Positions 1-8,254 of a stretch of DNA of 8,254 nucleotides are shown in pieces (positions within the stretch are counted from its first letter, which is position 1; the number at the start of each line of letters is the position of its first letter). Below the pieces are notes generated by a model. The model was not told the origin of the DNA and ran no database searches. It saw nothing but the letters and a program-made list of their open reading frames with translations. This DNA comes from Planctomycetota bacterium (GTDB lineage: Bacteria > Planctomycetota > UBA1135 > GCA-002686595): positions 1-8,254 of the forward strand of contig JAJFFA010000746.1 in assembly GCA_021776885.1 (NCBI GenBank), read 5' to 3'. The position numbers and the translations under genes are program-made.

Positions 1-1
1 G

Positions 2-997
2 CGCCGCGCCCTGGCGCTCCTGGTGCAGGAGCTCGACGAGCGCGACCGGGTCTCGATCGTGGTCTACGCCGGCAGCTCCGGGGTGGTCCTGCCGCCGACG
101 ACCTGCGACTACCCCGACGCGATCCTGCAGGCCCTCGAGCGCCTCGAGGCCGGGGGCTCGACCCACGGCAGCGCCGGCATCGAGCTGGCCTACCGCCTGG
201 CCCGCGAGGCCTTCGTCGAGGGCGGCACCAACCGCGTGCTGCTCGCCACCGACGGCGACTTCAACGTTGGCGTATCGGACGACGCGAGCCTGGTGGCCCT
301 GATCCAGGAGAAGGCGCGCAGCGGCGTGTTCCTGACGGTGCTCGGCTTCGGTCGCGGCAACCTGGCGGACAGCATGCTGGAGCAGATCTCCGGCGCCGGC
401 AACGGCACCTACGCCTACATCGACAGCCTGCTCGAGGCGCGAAAGGTCCTGGTGCAGGAGCTGGGCAGCACCCTCGAGACCGTGGCCAAGGACGTCAAGA
501 TCCAGGTCGAGTTCGACCCGCGCGCCGTCGAGTCCTGGCGCCTGCTCGGCTACCAGAACCGCGTGCTCGAGGCGCGCGACTTCGAGGACGACACCAAGGA
601 CGCGGGCGAGGTCGGCGCGGGCCACTGCGTCACGGCGCTCTACGAGCTCGTGCCCCGCGGCCCGGCGGGAGTCCTGGCCGACGTGCGCCTGCGCTACAAA
701 GAGCCCCAGGGCGAGACCAGCCAGCTCTTCAGCCTGGCCGCCGAGGACCACGGCGCGAGCTTCCACGAGCTGTCCGCGGACACGCGCTTCGCCGCCTCCG
801 TCGCCGCCTTCGGCCTGCGCCTGCGCAACGCCCCCGCGACACGCAAGGTCGAGTGGCGCACGATCCGCGTCTGGACCCTCGAAGCCACGGCCGACGACCC
901 GGGCGGCTACCGCGAAGGCTTCGTCGACCTGGTGCAACGCGTCGAGCGCCGCTCCGCCAAGGAGAGCGCCAAGAAGGGCCACAGCGACCAGCGCTAG
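2..997 (+). CDS. VWA domain / DUF3520 (YfbK-like) protein, C-terminal part
   Basis: This is the 3' part of a von Willebrand factor A protein of the YfbK type; the reading frame is open to the left edge, so the true start lies outside the window. Two later parts of the VWA metal site (MIDAS) are visible: the GGST threonine at 161-163 and the ATDGD aspartate at 251-253. The first MIDAS element (DxSxS) would be upstream. From about position 478 the sequence matches the DUF3520 C-terminal domain, including VEFDPRAVESWRLLGYQNR, a DDTKDAGEVGAGH stretch and TALYELVP. Family members are usually exported or membrane-attached in the cell envelope; their exact role is unknown and they are thought to bind partner proteins through the metal site. 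The last 25 codons are basic and end in GHSDQR. The TAG stop at 995-997 sits in a CTAG that in the second repeat copy is also the stop of the convergent hydrolase. Identification is firm; function is not. Confidence 0.9.
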   Translation, partial: RRALALLVQELDERDRVSIVVYAGSSGVVLPPTTCDYPDAILQALERLEAGGSTHGSAGIELAYRLAREAFVEGGTNRVLLATDGDFNVGVSDDASLVALIQEKARSGVFLTVLGFGRGNLADSMLEQISGAGNGTYAYIDSLLEARKVLVQELGSTLETVAKDVKIQVEFDPRAVESWRLLGYQNRVLEARDFEDDTKDAGEVGAGHCVTALYELVPRGPAGVLADVRLRYKEPQGETSQLFSLAAEDHGASFHELSADTRFAASVAAFGLRLRNAPATRKVEWRTIRVWTLEATADDPGGYREGFVDLVQRVERRSAKESAKKGHSDQR

Positions 998-1016
998 CCG
1001 AACGCGGGGCCGGCCA
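918..1016 (+). repeat. Left copy (A) of a ~95-bp flanking direct repeat
   Basis: This copy spans the last 80 bases of the VWA gene plus 19 bases beyond its stop. It matches 3515-3609 in the same orientation. The final 37 bases (980-1016) are identical to 3573-3609. The first part matches with a few substitutions and a net 4-base length difference. Here the VWA frame is intact, so this is the native VWA copy. Read on the minus strand from 996 it encodes the same AGPAFG ending as the hydrolase. Confidence 0.9.
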
Positions 1017-1027
1017 CGAGCGTACGG

Positions 1028-1045
1028 AGCCAGCGTACGCTGGCT
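1028..1045. repeat. 18-bp perfect palindrome at the left edge of the block
   Basis: The sequence AGCCAGCGTACGCTGGCT is its own reverse complement. It lies just past the end of repeat copy A and 8 bases before the first recognisable methionine of the transposase remnant. The eight bases AGCGTACG inside it also occur as a direct repeat at 1019-1026. It could be a recombination or hairpin-forming site, or a remnant of an element end. No function is shown by the sequence alone. Confidence 0.6.
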
Positions 1046-1053
1046 TGGGCCTC

Positions 1054-1703
1054 ATGCGCGACATCCGCGCGCTCATCGTCCGCTTCGCGAGGGAGAACGA
1101 CGGCTGGGGCTACAGCCGTATCCAGGGCGCGCTCCGCAACGTCGGGCATCGCGTCTCCCCCACGACGACCCGCAACGTGCTCAAGCAGAACGGGATCAAG
1201 CCCGCTCCTGACCGCCCCACGTCGTGGTGCGCGTTCTTGAACGCGCATGGGTCAGAGATCGCGAGCACCGACTTCTTCACGGTCGAGGCCTGGACCCCGC
1301 GGGGCCTGCGGACGTACGACGTCCTCTTCCTGCTCGAGCTCGACACGCGGCGCGCACGACTCGTCGGAGTGACCACGAGCCCCACGGACGTCTTCATGGC
1401 TGGTGCCGCGGAGCGCATCCGGGGCCTTCTGCCTCAGCACCGTTTCTTGATCTGCGACGGAGACGCCAGATTCCGGTACCGCTTCAAGCTCGTCCTCGAG
1501 GCCACCGGGATGGAGATCATCAAGACGCCGTTCCAGGCTCCCAACGCAAACGCCCACGCGGAGCGTTTCGTCCGCTCGGTCCGCCAGGAGTGCCTGCATC
1601 GCTTGATCGTCTTCGGCGAAGGACACCTTGGACCGGGCCTGGCCCGGTCGAGTGCGACGAGCGCCTCGGCGGACTGCTGAAGTACGACCAGCGCGCGAGC
1701 TGA
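1054..1703 (+). pseudogene. Integrase-core (IS3/IS481-like) transposase, truncated and frameshifted
   Basis: The DDE integrase core of a transposase is clear. Counting from the ATG at 1054, the likely catalytic residues are D73 (in STDFFTVEAW), D135 (in LICDGDARF) and E170 (in NANAHAERFVRS), with 34 residues between the last two. The first ~50 residues match the helix-turn-helix-like linker before the core (WGYSRIQGALRN, GHRV). The N-terminal ~100 residues usual for this family are absent. After FGEGHL (codon 192, ending 1629) the segment that normally carries the HYHRERNHQGL-like motif is missing. The typical C-terminal ending, CDERLGGLLKY followed by DQRAS, reappears in another frame and stops at 1701-1703. 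The uninterrupted frame instead ends at 1678-1680. An internal deletion plus frameshift, along with 5' truncation, makes this almost certainly inactive. The open frame extends left to 853, but that part overlaps the VWA gene in another frame and has no transposase similarity. Confidence 0.85.
1631..1649. repeat. 19-bp palindrome at the transposase deletion junction
   Basis: GACCGGGCC and GGCCCGGTC are perfect 9-bp inverted arms separated by one base. The palindrome sits exactly where the transposase loses its C-terminal segment and changes frame. A hairpin here could have promoted the deletion through replication slippage. Confidence 0.6.
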
Positions 1704-1987
1704 GCGCCGGCGTGGTGTGCCCTGGGCGTGAGATCCACTCAAGAGGTCCGTGCACGCCCCAAGCGCTCGGCCGATACGCGACCCCGCCGCCTCCATCGAA
1801 TCCGGCCAACTCATCCACCCTGGCCCCCTACAGCGTCGGCCGAGTCTGTGCACCCTATGGGCTGAAGCTGCTACGCCCCGCCGTGCTCTACTCCCGGATC
1901 GGCCAGGGCGGGAGCTGATACCTCGGCCGACCGGCGCCCTAGTTGCGCAGACCTGGCTTCGTCACCTCTGATCAAGAAGGCGTCAGC
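1704..1987. other. Spacer between transposase remnant and secreted-protein gene
   Basis: This 284-base stretch has no convincing gene. Short open frames here are arginine/proline-rich and start inside the transposase. It contains three copies of the 8-base palindrome TCGGCCGA (1767-1774, 1836-1843, 1923-1930); a fourth lies downstream of the next gene at 3165-3172. It presumably contains the promoter of the secreted-protein gene, but I cannot identify convincing -35 and -10 boxes. Confidence 0.5.
1974..1980 (+). promoter_or_regulatory. Ribosome binding site fixing the 1988 start
   Basis: AAGAAGG lies 7 bases before the ATG at 1988. This supports 1988 over the upstream in-frame TTG at 1943, as does the signal peptide that begins at 1988. 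Confidence 0.6.
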
Positions 1988-3103
1988 ATGAATCTCTGCA
2001 CTTCTCATCTCGGCCATCTCGGCCGTTCTGTTCTTGGGGTCGCCGTCGGCCTGACCTGCATTGGACTGGCTCGCAGCGACGTCTTCATCGTCGACGCCGC
2101 CGGCGCCGGCGACTTCACGGCCATCCAGCCCGCCATCGACAACGCCCAAGACGGAGACCTCTTGCTGGTTCGCGGCGGCGACTACCCCGGCTTCCGGATC
2201 GACGGGAAGTCCCTGTTCATCGCGTCCCTGCCCGGACAGCCGGGTGAGGTGGTGCGCATCGTCGATACGGTCGACGTGCGCCTCGTCGGGCCAGGCCTCG
2301 CGGCCGGACTGTCCTACCTCGAACTCCAGGACGTGCGCCTCGACGAGATCCAGGGGAGCTTCACGATCCAGAACTGCTCTCTCATGGGCACCGACCGTCC
2401 GGCACTGAACTCCGCCGTCATCAGCCCGTTCCCGGGCGGGTCCGTCTCGCTCAACCATTCGGACTTCCGGGTCGAAGCGCCCTCCTTGGACGGTGTCCCC
2501 GCGATCAGCATCGCCGTCGCGAGCACATCGATCTTCGAGTGCATTGCCGTTGGAGCCGACGCCCCCACGAGCGCGGGTCGGGGCGGCGAGGGCATCGTCG
2601 CGCGAGCCGGGACCGTCTTCATGTCGGACGGGTTCGCGCGTGGCGGAGTGGACGCAGCGGGAACCCACGCCCCTTCGATCCGGACCGTTCCGGCTGCGAG
2701 CGCGGTCGTGCTCGATGCGACCACCCCCGACGGGCTCCAGGGATCGAACGTCGTGGAACTGGACGGAACCGCGCGCAGGCTCTTCGCGATCTCGCTGCAG
2801 GACGTTGGACAGCCATACCAGTTGATCGCTCGCGGCGTGGCCGGCGACCGGGTTCTCGCGCTCACCTCGACACAGCCGGCCAGCCGGGAGCTCTTCGGCC
2901 TGGGGGGCGTACTCGGTGTCGGGCTCCCATTCACTGTTCGCGAACTCGGGGTACTTCCCGCTTCGGGCACGAAGACGTTCATGTTTCCACAACCTCCCTT
3001 GGCCGGGGAGAACGACACCTTCTGGATCCAGACCGTTCACCTCCCCGCAGACGGGAGCGGACGCAAGCTCGGCAGCGTGCGAGTCTTCAACTTGATCCAG
3101 TAG
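1988..3103 (+). CDS. Secreted right-handed beta-helix-like protein
   Basis: The product is 371 residues with a signal peptide: an N-terminal region ending in R13, a hydrophobic core (SVLGVAVGLTCIGLA, residues 14-28), and probable cleavage near residues 28-30. Mature residues 36-62 contain the motif DFTAIQPAIDNAQDGDLLLV. This motif opens many pectin-lyase-fold (parallel beta-helix) exported proteins. Successive short beta-strand-like segments follow (FRIDGKSLFI, VRIVDTVDVRLVG, LSYLELQDVRL, SFTIQNCSL). The last ~115 residues look like a separate beta-rich C-terminal module ending in FNLIQ. Comparable exported proteins are numerous in some Planctomycetota; catalytic activity is unknown and none is evident. 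The product likely acts outside the cytoplasm or on the cell surface. The gene stands alone inside the accessory block, behind the transposase remnant. Its codons look less strictly G/C-ending than those of the flanking genes, by eye. The fold is fairly likely; the substrate is unknown. Confidence 0.8.
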   Translation: MNLCTSHLGHLGRSVLGVAVGLTCIGLARSDVFIVDAAGAGDFTAIQPAIDNAQDGDLLLVRGGDYPGFRIDGKSLFIASLPGQPGEVVRIVDTVDVRLVGPGLAAGLSYLELQDVRLDEIQGSFTIQNCSLMGTDRPALNSAVISPFPGGSVSLNHSDFRVEAPSLDGVPAISIAVASTSIFECIAVGADAPTSAGRGGEGIVARAGTVFMSDGFARGGVDAAGTHAPSIRTVPAASAVVLDATTPDGLQGSNVVELDGTARRLFAISLQDVGQPYQLIARGVAGDRVLALTSTQPASRELFGLGGVLGVGLPFTVRELGVLPASGTKTFMFPQPPLAGENDTFWIQTVHLPADGSGRKLGSVRVFNLIQ

Positions 3104-3514
3104 GGTCGCCAGCGCCACGGTGAGCGCTCTTGTCCACGGACTTTGGCCCGTGGGGTCCAGAAACTCGGCCGACGCACTGACGGGGCAAGGATGCAGGTGG
3201 ACAACCATCACGCGGGGGCGGCGGCAGGGGTGCCGCCGCCGACGGGGCGGAGTCCCAAGGGATCGTGAGCAGCGCGATCACGAGCGCGAGGAGCAGGGCG
3301 AGGGCGAACACCGAGCCGGCCCAGCGCTCCGTGCCGATCCGAGCCCCCACAACCTCACTCGCCTCCGGAGGCTGCGGCACACCTCGCCCTGCGGCTCGCG
3401 GCGGCGCCACGTGCCGTCCGCGTCCTGGGAGGGTCGCGAGGCCACACCAGATGGAGCGGCCGGTGACGCGCTCGGTCACGCTTCGGCGGGCCGGGATCGG
3501 AGCGTGGGCCACGA
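3104..3514. other. Non-coding or decayed tail of the block
   Basis: About 410 bases carry no gene I can support. A weak hairpin (CCACGG at 3134-3139 pairing with CCGTGG at 3148-3153) follows the secreted-protein stop, and a much stronger GC hairpin lies at 3217-3240. Open frames on both strands are Arg/Pro/Gly-rich. One minus-strand frame (3350 down to 3087, GTG start) would encode a single hydrophobic segment, ALALLLALVIALLTIPW, then a proline-rich stretch. This is discussed under findings and not called as a gene. Confidence 0.5.
3217..3240. terminator. Strong GC hairpin, possible terminator
   Basis: GGCGGCGGCA (3217-3226) pairs perfectly with TGCCGCCGCC (3231-3240) across a four-base GGGG loop, 113 bases after the stop of the secreted-protein gene. 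There is no T-run after it on either strand, so it does not fit a classical intrinsic terminator. It could still end transcription in a high-GC genome, or it may be a structural relic of the mobile block. Confidence 0.35.
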
Positions 3515-3609
3515 GCTTCGTCGACCTGGTGCAACTCGTCGAACGCCCGCCCAGGAGAACGCGAAGAAGGGGCACAGCGACCAGCGCTAGCCGAACGCGG
3601 GGCCGGCCA
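3515..3609 (+). repeat. Right copy (B) of the flanking direct repeat
   Basis: Same orientation as 918-1016; the last 37 bases (3573-3609) are identical to 980-1016. The first 58 bases resemble the VWA 3' end (FVDLVQ is still readable) but substitutions and a net loss of 4 bases break the VWA frame, so this side is a decayed VWA tail. The last 23 bases (3587-3609) are the functional end of the hydrolase gene on the minus strand. Confidence 0.9.
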
Positions 3610-4417
3610 GGTACGAGCGCAGTTCCTTGAAGAACGGCGCCCGCGCCTGGCGCTCGAGCCAGGGCGAGTGGCCGCACTTCGGGAGCTCCCGGTACTCGAG
3701 CTGCGGCAGAAGAGGGCGCAGGCTGTCGCGCACCGCCGGCCCCGGGTGCGGGTCCTCGCGTCCGTGCAGCATCAGGACGGGCGCGCGGATGCCCCCGAAG
3801 GCTGCCGGATAGGTGCCGTCTGCCTGGAGCCGCAGCATGTCGGCCCAGGTCTCGCGCGAGCCGGGCGCGTCGAGGGGCGCGTCCAGCGTCCACGTCCCCT
3901 GATCATCGAGGGCGTCGAAGGCGTAGAGCCGATCGACGAGGCGCGCCTGGCGCCGGAAGCGCGCGTCTTCGTCCTGCGCCGGGTCCCCGTCGAGGTCGAT
4001 CCCCAGGGCACGGCTGCGCGCCGCGACCTGCGCACGGAACAGGGCGCGCGAGGGCTCGTCGAAAGTGCCACAGCCGACGAGCACCAGACGCCCGATGCGC
4101 TCCGGCCGCTCCGCCGCTGCGGCCAGGGCGAGCATGGCGCCCCACGAGTGGCCGATGAGGGTCGGGCGCGCGCTCCGGCAGCACTCGGACACCACGCGCA
4201 GCAGATCCTCGACGTGGCGCGCCACGCCCAGGGCGACGCTCCCACTCCCCCGCTGCCAGGGCTCGATCACCCGAAAGCGATCCTCGAGCCCGCGGGCCAC
4301 GGCGCCGAGGGATCCCGGCGCCCCGGGTCCCCCGTGGACCAGCAGCACCTCGCGCCCTGCGCGGGGACCGGAGCACTGCACCCTGCAGCCCCCGACGCGC
4401 AGCTCTTCGCTCTCCAC
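3587..4417 (-). CDS. Alpha/beta hydrolase, proline iminopeptidase (S33)-like
   Basis: This 276-residue alpha/beta-hydrolase has a complete set of motifs. They are the oxyanion-hole motif LLVHGGPG (residues 25-32), the nucleophile elbow GHSWGAM with Ser91, an acid at Asp222 (MLHGRED) and the catalytic His250 (KCGHSPW). HGGPG together with GHSWG is characteristic of the S33 group, which includes proline iminopeptidases, but other esterases share it. The substrate cannot be fixed from sequence. No signal peptide is visible, so it is probably cytoplasmic. I chose the GTG at 4415-4417 because similarity to the fold starts directly after it (VESEELRVGG) and the upstream in-frame extension to 4531 is Arg/Ser-rich and overlaps the superoxide dismutase gene. 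No clear Shine-Dalgarno is present. It follows superoxide dismutase by 43 bases on the same strand, so cotranscription is likely. Its last codons lie inside repeat copy B. Confidence 0.85.
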   Translation of the reverse strand: MESEELRVGGCRVQCSGPRAGREVLLVHGGPGAPGSLGAVARGLEDRFRVIEPWQRGSGSVALGVARHVEDLLRVVSECCRSARPTLIGHSWGAMLALAAAAERPERIGRLVLVGCGTFDEPSRALFRAQVAARSRALGIDLDGDPAQDEDARFRRQARLVDRLYAFDALDDQGTWTLDAPLDAPGSRETWADMLRLQADGTYPAAFGGIRAPVLMLHGREDPHPGPAVRDSLRPLLPQLEYRELPKCGHSPWLERQARAPFFKELRSYLAGPAFG

Positions 4418-4460
4418 GCGAGCATCGTAGCGGCGCAGCCTGCTCCGCCGACGGATTGAG

Positions 4461-5087
4461 CTAGCGAGCCGCCGCCGTGCCGAGGATCTCGTCCTCGATG
4501 CCTGCGGGGTGCGCGAAGCAGCGGCCCGCAAAGGCCCAGTCGACCTGCTCCAGGAACGCGTCGACGTAGCGTCCGCGCTCGTTCTCGTAGTCGAGGTAGT
4601 AGGCGTGCTCCCAGACGTCGCAGGTCAAGACCGGCGTCGCGTTGTGCTTCCAGGGTCCGTCGGCGTCCGCCTGGGCGTCGATGCGCAGGGTCCCCTCGGG
4701 GGAGCGCGAGAGCCAGCACCAGCCGCTCCCGAACAGGCCCTTGGCGCCCTCGGCGAAGCGCTCGCGGAAGCCCTCCAGCGAGCCGAAGTCACGCACCAGC
4801 GCCTGGGCCAGCTCGCCCTCGGGCTCCTGCATCGAGACCGGCGCGATGCAGCGCCAGTAGAACGAGTGGTTCAGGTGCTGGGCCGCGCTCTGGTACAGGT
4901 CGTCCCGCGAGCCCGCGACCAGCTCGAACAGGCCCAGCTGCGCGAAGGGAGTGCCCTGCTCCAGCTCGTTGACCTTGTCGACGTAGGAGCGGTGGTGCTT
5001 GCCGTGGTGCACCTCGAGGGTGCGCGCGCCGAGCAGCGGGTGCAGGTCGTCCTTGGAGTAGATCAGGTCCGGTAGGTGTCGAGCCAT
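4461..5087 (-). CDS. sodB: Superoxide dismutase, Fe-type of the Fe/Mn family
   Basis: This 208-residue protein converts superoxide to hydrogen peroxide and oxygen. All four metal ligands are in place: His27 (EVHHGKHH), His74 (LNHSFYW), Asp157 and His161 (DVWEHAYYLDY). The family landmarks FGSGWCWL and DVWEHAYY are present. The active-site glutamine appears at Gln70, four residues before His74, which is the position used by iron enzymes such as E. coli SodB; Mn enzymes place it near the second half of the protein. AYYLDYEN also fits the Fe type. Metal choice is still an inference, since some members are cambialistic. There is no signal peptide, so it is cytoplasmic. The ATG at 5085-5087 is well placed relative to the family N-terminus; no strong ribosome site is seen. 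The 126-base gap upstream suggests it may have its own promoter. Confidence 0.95.
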   Translation of the reverse strand: MARHLPDLIYSKDDLHPLLGARTLEVHHGKHHRSYVDKVNELEQGTPFAQLGLFELVAGSRDDLYQSAAQHLNHSFYWRCIAPVSMQEPEGELAQALVRDFGSLEGFRERFAEGAKGLFGSGWCWLSRSPEGTLRIDAQADADGPWKHNATPVLTCDVWEHAYYLDYENERGRYVDAFLEQVDWAFAGRCFAHPAGIEDEILGTAAAR

Positions 5088-8000
5088 GGCGAAGTTCTAG
5101 CAATCCATGTGCCGCGAGTTCGAGACCGCCGACGGGCGCACAGCCGGGGCGCGTCGGGGAGCCCGACTGCAAACTGCCGTGTAGACCTTACAAGCTTGCG
5201 TACGGCGCCGTAGCTAGATGATCGCTTCGCCGCCCGTGTCCATCGTGTCCAGGAGCTGGTTCTTGCCGCCGCGGCTCTTGCCGAAGATCTGGCCCACGTT
5301 GCGCAGGCCGAGCTTCAGGTCGTCGAACATGCCGTAGCCCGAGACCACCGCGTGCTGGTACCAGAGGAAGCTCAGGAGCGAGAGGTCGAAGACCCGGTTG
5401 CGCGGCAGCCGCACCAGCTTGCGCACCAGGGCCTCGCCCCCCGGCATGTAGACCGCCAGGTTGAAGAGCTTCTGCAGGTTGACGACCTCGCGCAGGTCGT
5501 CGCGCTTCATCATCGAGTCGTTCTGGATCGAGGGACCGATGTCCTTCTCCGTGTCGACCCGACCGAGGGCGTAGTCCTCGCGACCGAGCACGGTCGACTT
5601 GAAGGGCCGGTAGAGCAGCACCGTGCAGCCGTTGGGCTTGATGCGCTTGTTGGCGCGCACCGTGGCGAACATGTCATCCAGGCTCTCGGCCGGCGAGCCC
5701 ATGATGTTGTTCGTGCGGTAGGTCAGCTTGTGCTTCCGCAGGAGCTGCGGGATGCCGTAGACCACCTCGTCCGTGTAGCCCTTCTTGTAGACGCGCAGGC
5801 GCACGTCCTCGGAGCCCGACTCGAGCCCGAACTGGACCGAGACGCAGCCCGCGCGCTTGAGGGCGATGATGTCGTCCTCGTCCAGGTGGTTGATGTTGAC
5901 GTTGCAGGCGAAGGGCAGCCCCACCTCGCGCGGCCACTTGTCGGCCAGCTCCTGCACCCAGCCGCTCTCCATGTTCAGCGCGGCGTCGCCGAAGTTGACC
6001 ATGCGGAACGCAGGGTAGCGCGCCAGGATGTCGTTCATCTCGGCGCACAGGTAGTCGACGGACTTGGTGCGGTTGAAGCGCTCGCCGCGCTTGCCGCTGA
6101 TCCAGTCCTTCTTCATCAGCCCCACGGAACAGTACGTGCACGAGTTTTGGCAGCCGCGGCTGGCGTGCACCTGCATCACGCGCTTGTCGCGCAGGAAGGG
6201 GTACTTGTAGAAGACGTCGACGTTCGGGAAGGGCAGGCTGTCGAGGTCGCCGATCACGGGCCGGATCGGGTTCTGGTGCGGGACACCGTCGACCAGGCAG
6301 GCGATGTTGGGCAGGTCCTCGATCGGACGACCCGCCTCCCAGGCCTCGATCAGGTCGACCACGGCCTGCTCGCTCTCGGCCTTGATCGTCGCGTCGACCA
6401 CGTCCTCGTCGTAGAGCAGGGACAGGTCGTGGGACACGTGGGGGCCGCCGAAGACCGTCTTCAGGTGCGGCAGCTCCTGCTTCCAGCGCCGGATCGCGTC
6501 GTGGGCCCAGGCCTCCTGGCCGGTGGTCGTGTAGACCCCGAGGACGTCGGGCTGGAAGGCCAGCACGGCCCCCTCGAAGTCCTTCTCCTCGGACGTGATG
6601 AAACAGTCGGTCACGTGCCCGCGCTGCTCGAGCACCGCGGAGAGGACCTTGATCCCCTCGAACTCGTGGCAGGTCGTGACCGGAAAAGCTATGCGCGCCA
6701 TCGCGCTAGCGTACCAGCCCCGTCACAGCCAGCGCGTCCAGCCGCCGGGATTCGCCTCGCGCTGGGCGCGGAACCAGAGGCAGACGGGGTAGAGCACGAT
6801 CAGGACACCCAGGGCCCCGAGCCATGCGCCCGCGACTCCAAAGGGCGCTGGCTGACCGAAGAGCTTGCCCCACACGACCCAGGCGAAGGCCGACATGACG
6901 TGCATGTGCAGGACGTAGAAGAAGAGCGCGCACTGTCCGAAGACGAGCAGCGCCTGGCGCCGGCCGGGCGGCGCGCCACGGCCCTGCCACAGGAAGAAGC
7001 CCGCCAGGAGCAGCGCCATGAGCCCCAGCTCGAGGGCGCTGAAGGCCAGGCTGGCCGGGTACTTCGAGACCTGCAGCCAGCGCAGCCAGGTGTCGTCCGT
7101 ACGCGCCAGGGAGTAGTTGCCGTAGAAGCCGTCCGGGCCGTCGAGGCTGCGCTGCAGCACGAAGACGGCGAGTCCCACGGCGGCCCAGGACAGCAGCAGG
7201 CGCGCCGTGCGGCGCTCCGCCCCCTCCCCCGCCGCCAGCAGCCAGCGCCCGAAGACCCAGCCGACCAGCAGGATCGCCAGCCAGGGTAGCAGGGGATAGG
7301 GCCCCACGAACCAGGGCATGAAGAAGCCCCACAGCCGCGGCTCGCTCGTCAGTGGTTTGAACCCGGGAACCATCAGCACGGTCTCCCAGCCCAGCTGCCC
7401 CGTCACACCGAGCAGCTCGACGCAACGCTCGCCCAGGACCATCCAGCCCAGCCCCAGGGTCAAGAGCGCCCAGCTCGGCAGGCGGCGCAGGAACACCATG
7501 CAGAGCAGCGAGCCGCCGATGGCGAACAGCACCTGCTGGGCGATGGTCTGGAAGCCGACGGCCATCCACAGCTCGAGCAGGATCAGGACCAGGCCGCGGG
7601 CGATCAGGTGCCGGTCGATCGACCAGGCCGACGCGCCGCGGGCGACGCGGCGCTCCACGCTCAGGGCCAGGGCCGTCCCCGCCAGAAACAGAAACGTCGG
7701 CGCGCACAGGTGAGTGATCCAGCGCGTCATGAACGGCCAGGGTCCGCCGTAGGGCGTCAGGTCCGCGCCCAGCGCGCCCCAGGCCGCGGCGTCCTGGGCC
7801 ACGATCTCGTTGTTGAAGACGTCGGACGCGTGGTCGACCGCCATCAGGACCATCACGAGCCCGCGCATCCAGTCCAGGGCGGGTAGCCGCTGGCTGCGAG
7901 CCGGGGTAGGGCGCTGGGTCGGCGGCTCCATTCCTACACCATGTAGGAGCAGCGGGCAGCGGTCCAGTCCCTTACGATCCCCTTATGACCGTCATCGAGA

Positions 8001-8254
8001 CCGACGTCCAGGCACAGCCTGGAACCCACGCACCCGCAGCGCACCCGGTGCGCCCGGTGCGCATCGCCCTGGTCCAGACCTACCACCCCTACACCCAGTT
8101 CACCCACGTCCATCCCCTGGGGATCATGTCGATCGCGGCCTCGGTGCGCGAGCGCGGCCACGGAGACGTGCACCTGCTCGACATGAAGGTCGAGGGCTGG
8201 ACCCCGACCCAGGCGGTCGACGCCCTGGTCGACCTGGCCCCCGACGTCGTCGGT

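Larger units (their letters stand above)
1017..3514. mobile_element. Accessory block inserted between two convergent genes
   Basis: About 2.5 kb lies between two copies of the same gene-end junction. It contains a degraded DDE transposase, a spacer, a secreted beta-helix-like gene and a non-coding tail. The VWA gene on the left and the hydrolase on the right each appear complete at their 3' ends, and each border repeat carries both gene ends. This suggests the two genes were once direct neighbours. I see no clean terminal inverted repeats or short target duplication, so this is not a simple intact insertion sequence. It could be transposition into a duplicated junction, or a tandem duplication of the locus followed by deletion. 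The limits are approximate and the mechanism is inferred. Confidence 0.45.

Overview
The window is high-GC throughout, with dense, tightly packed genes. It carries a secreted protein that looks like a right-handed beta-helix, a YfbK-type VWA protein, B12-type radical SAM proteins and a DUF1624 membrane protein. This mix fits a Planctomycetota genome best. That is an inference from gene style; a high-GC myxobacterium or relative cannot be excluded.

Layout, left to right. (1) Positions 2-997 (+) hold the C-terminal part of a VWA/DUF3520 protein whose start lies outside the window. (2) Positions 1017-3514 look like an accessory block wedged between two convergent genes. It holds a broken integrase-core transposase (1054-1703), an empty spacer, a secreted beta-helix-like protein (1988-3103) and about 410 bases of non-coding or decayed sequence with a strong GC hairpin. 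The block is bordered by two imperfect direct copies (918-1016 and 3515-3609) of one junction: the end of the VWA gene running into the end of the hydrolase gene. (3) Positions 3587-7931 hold four leftward genes: an S33-like alpha/beta hydrolase, an Fe-type superoxide dismutase, a class B (B12-domain) radical SAM protein and a DUF1624 membrane protein. (4) At the right edge a rightward gene starts at 7985, diverging from DUF1624. It encodes another N-terminal B12-binding-like domain and runs off the window.

How the pieces relate. The DUF1624 gene and the radical SAM gene are 21 bp apart on one strand and probably cotranscribed. With the divergent B12-domain gene they form a possible small modification locus (lipid, glycan or secondary metabolite) of unknown product. 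Superoxide dismutase and the hydrolase follow in the same direction, 43 bp apart. The VWA and hydrolase genes were probably direct convergent neighbours sharing a CTAG stop overlap before the block arrived.

The most unusual signal is the architecture of the block, not a single gene. It has duplicated gene-end junctions at its borders, an 18-bp perfect palindrome at its left edge, and a 19-bp palindrome exactly where the transposase has lost its C-terminal coding segment. I saw no tRNA, rRNA, CRISPR array or recognisable riboswitch.
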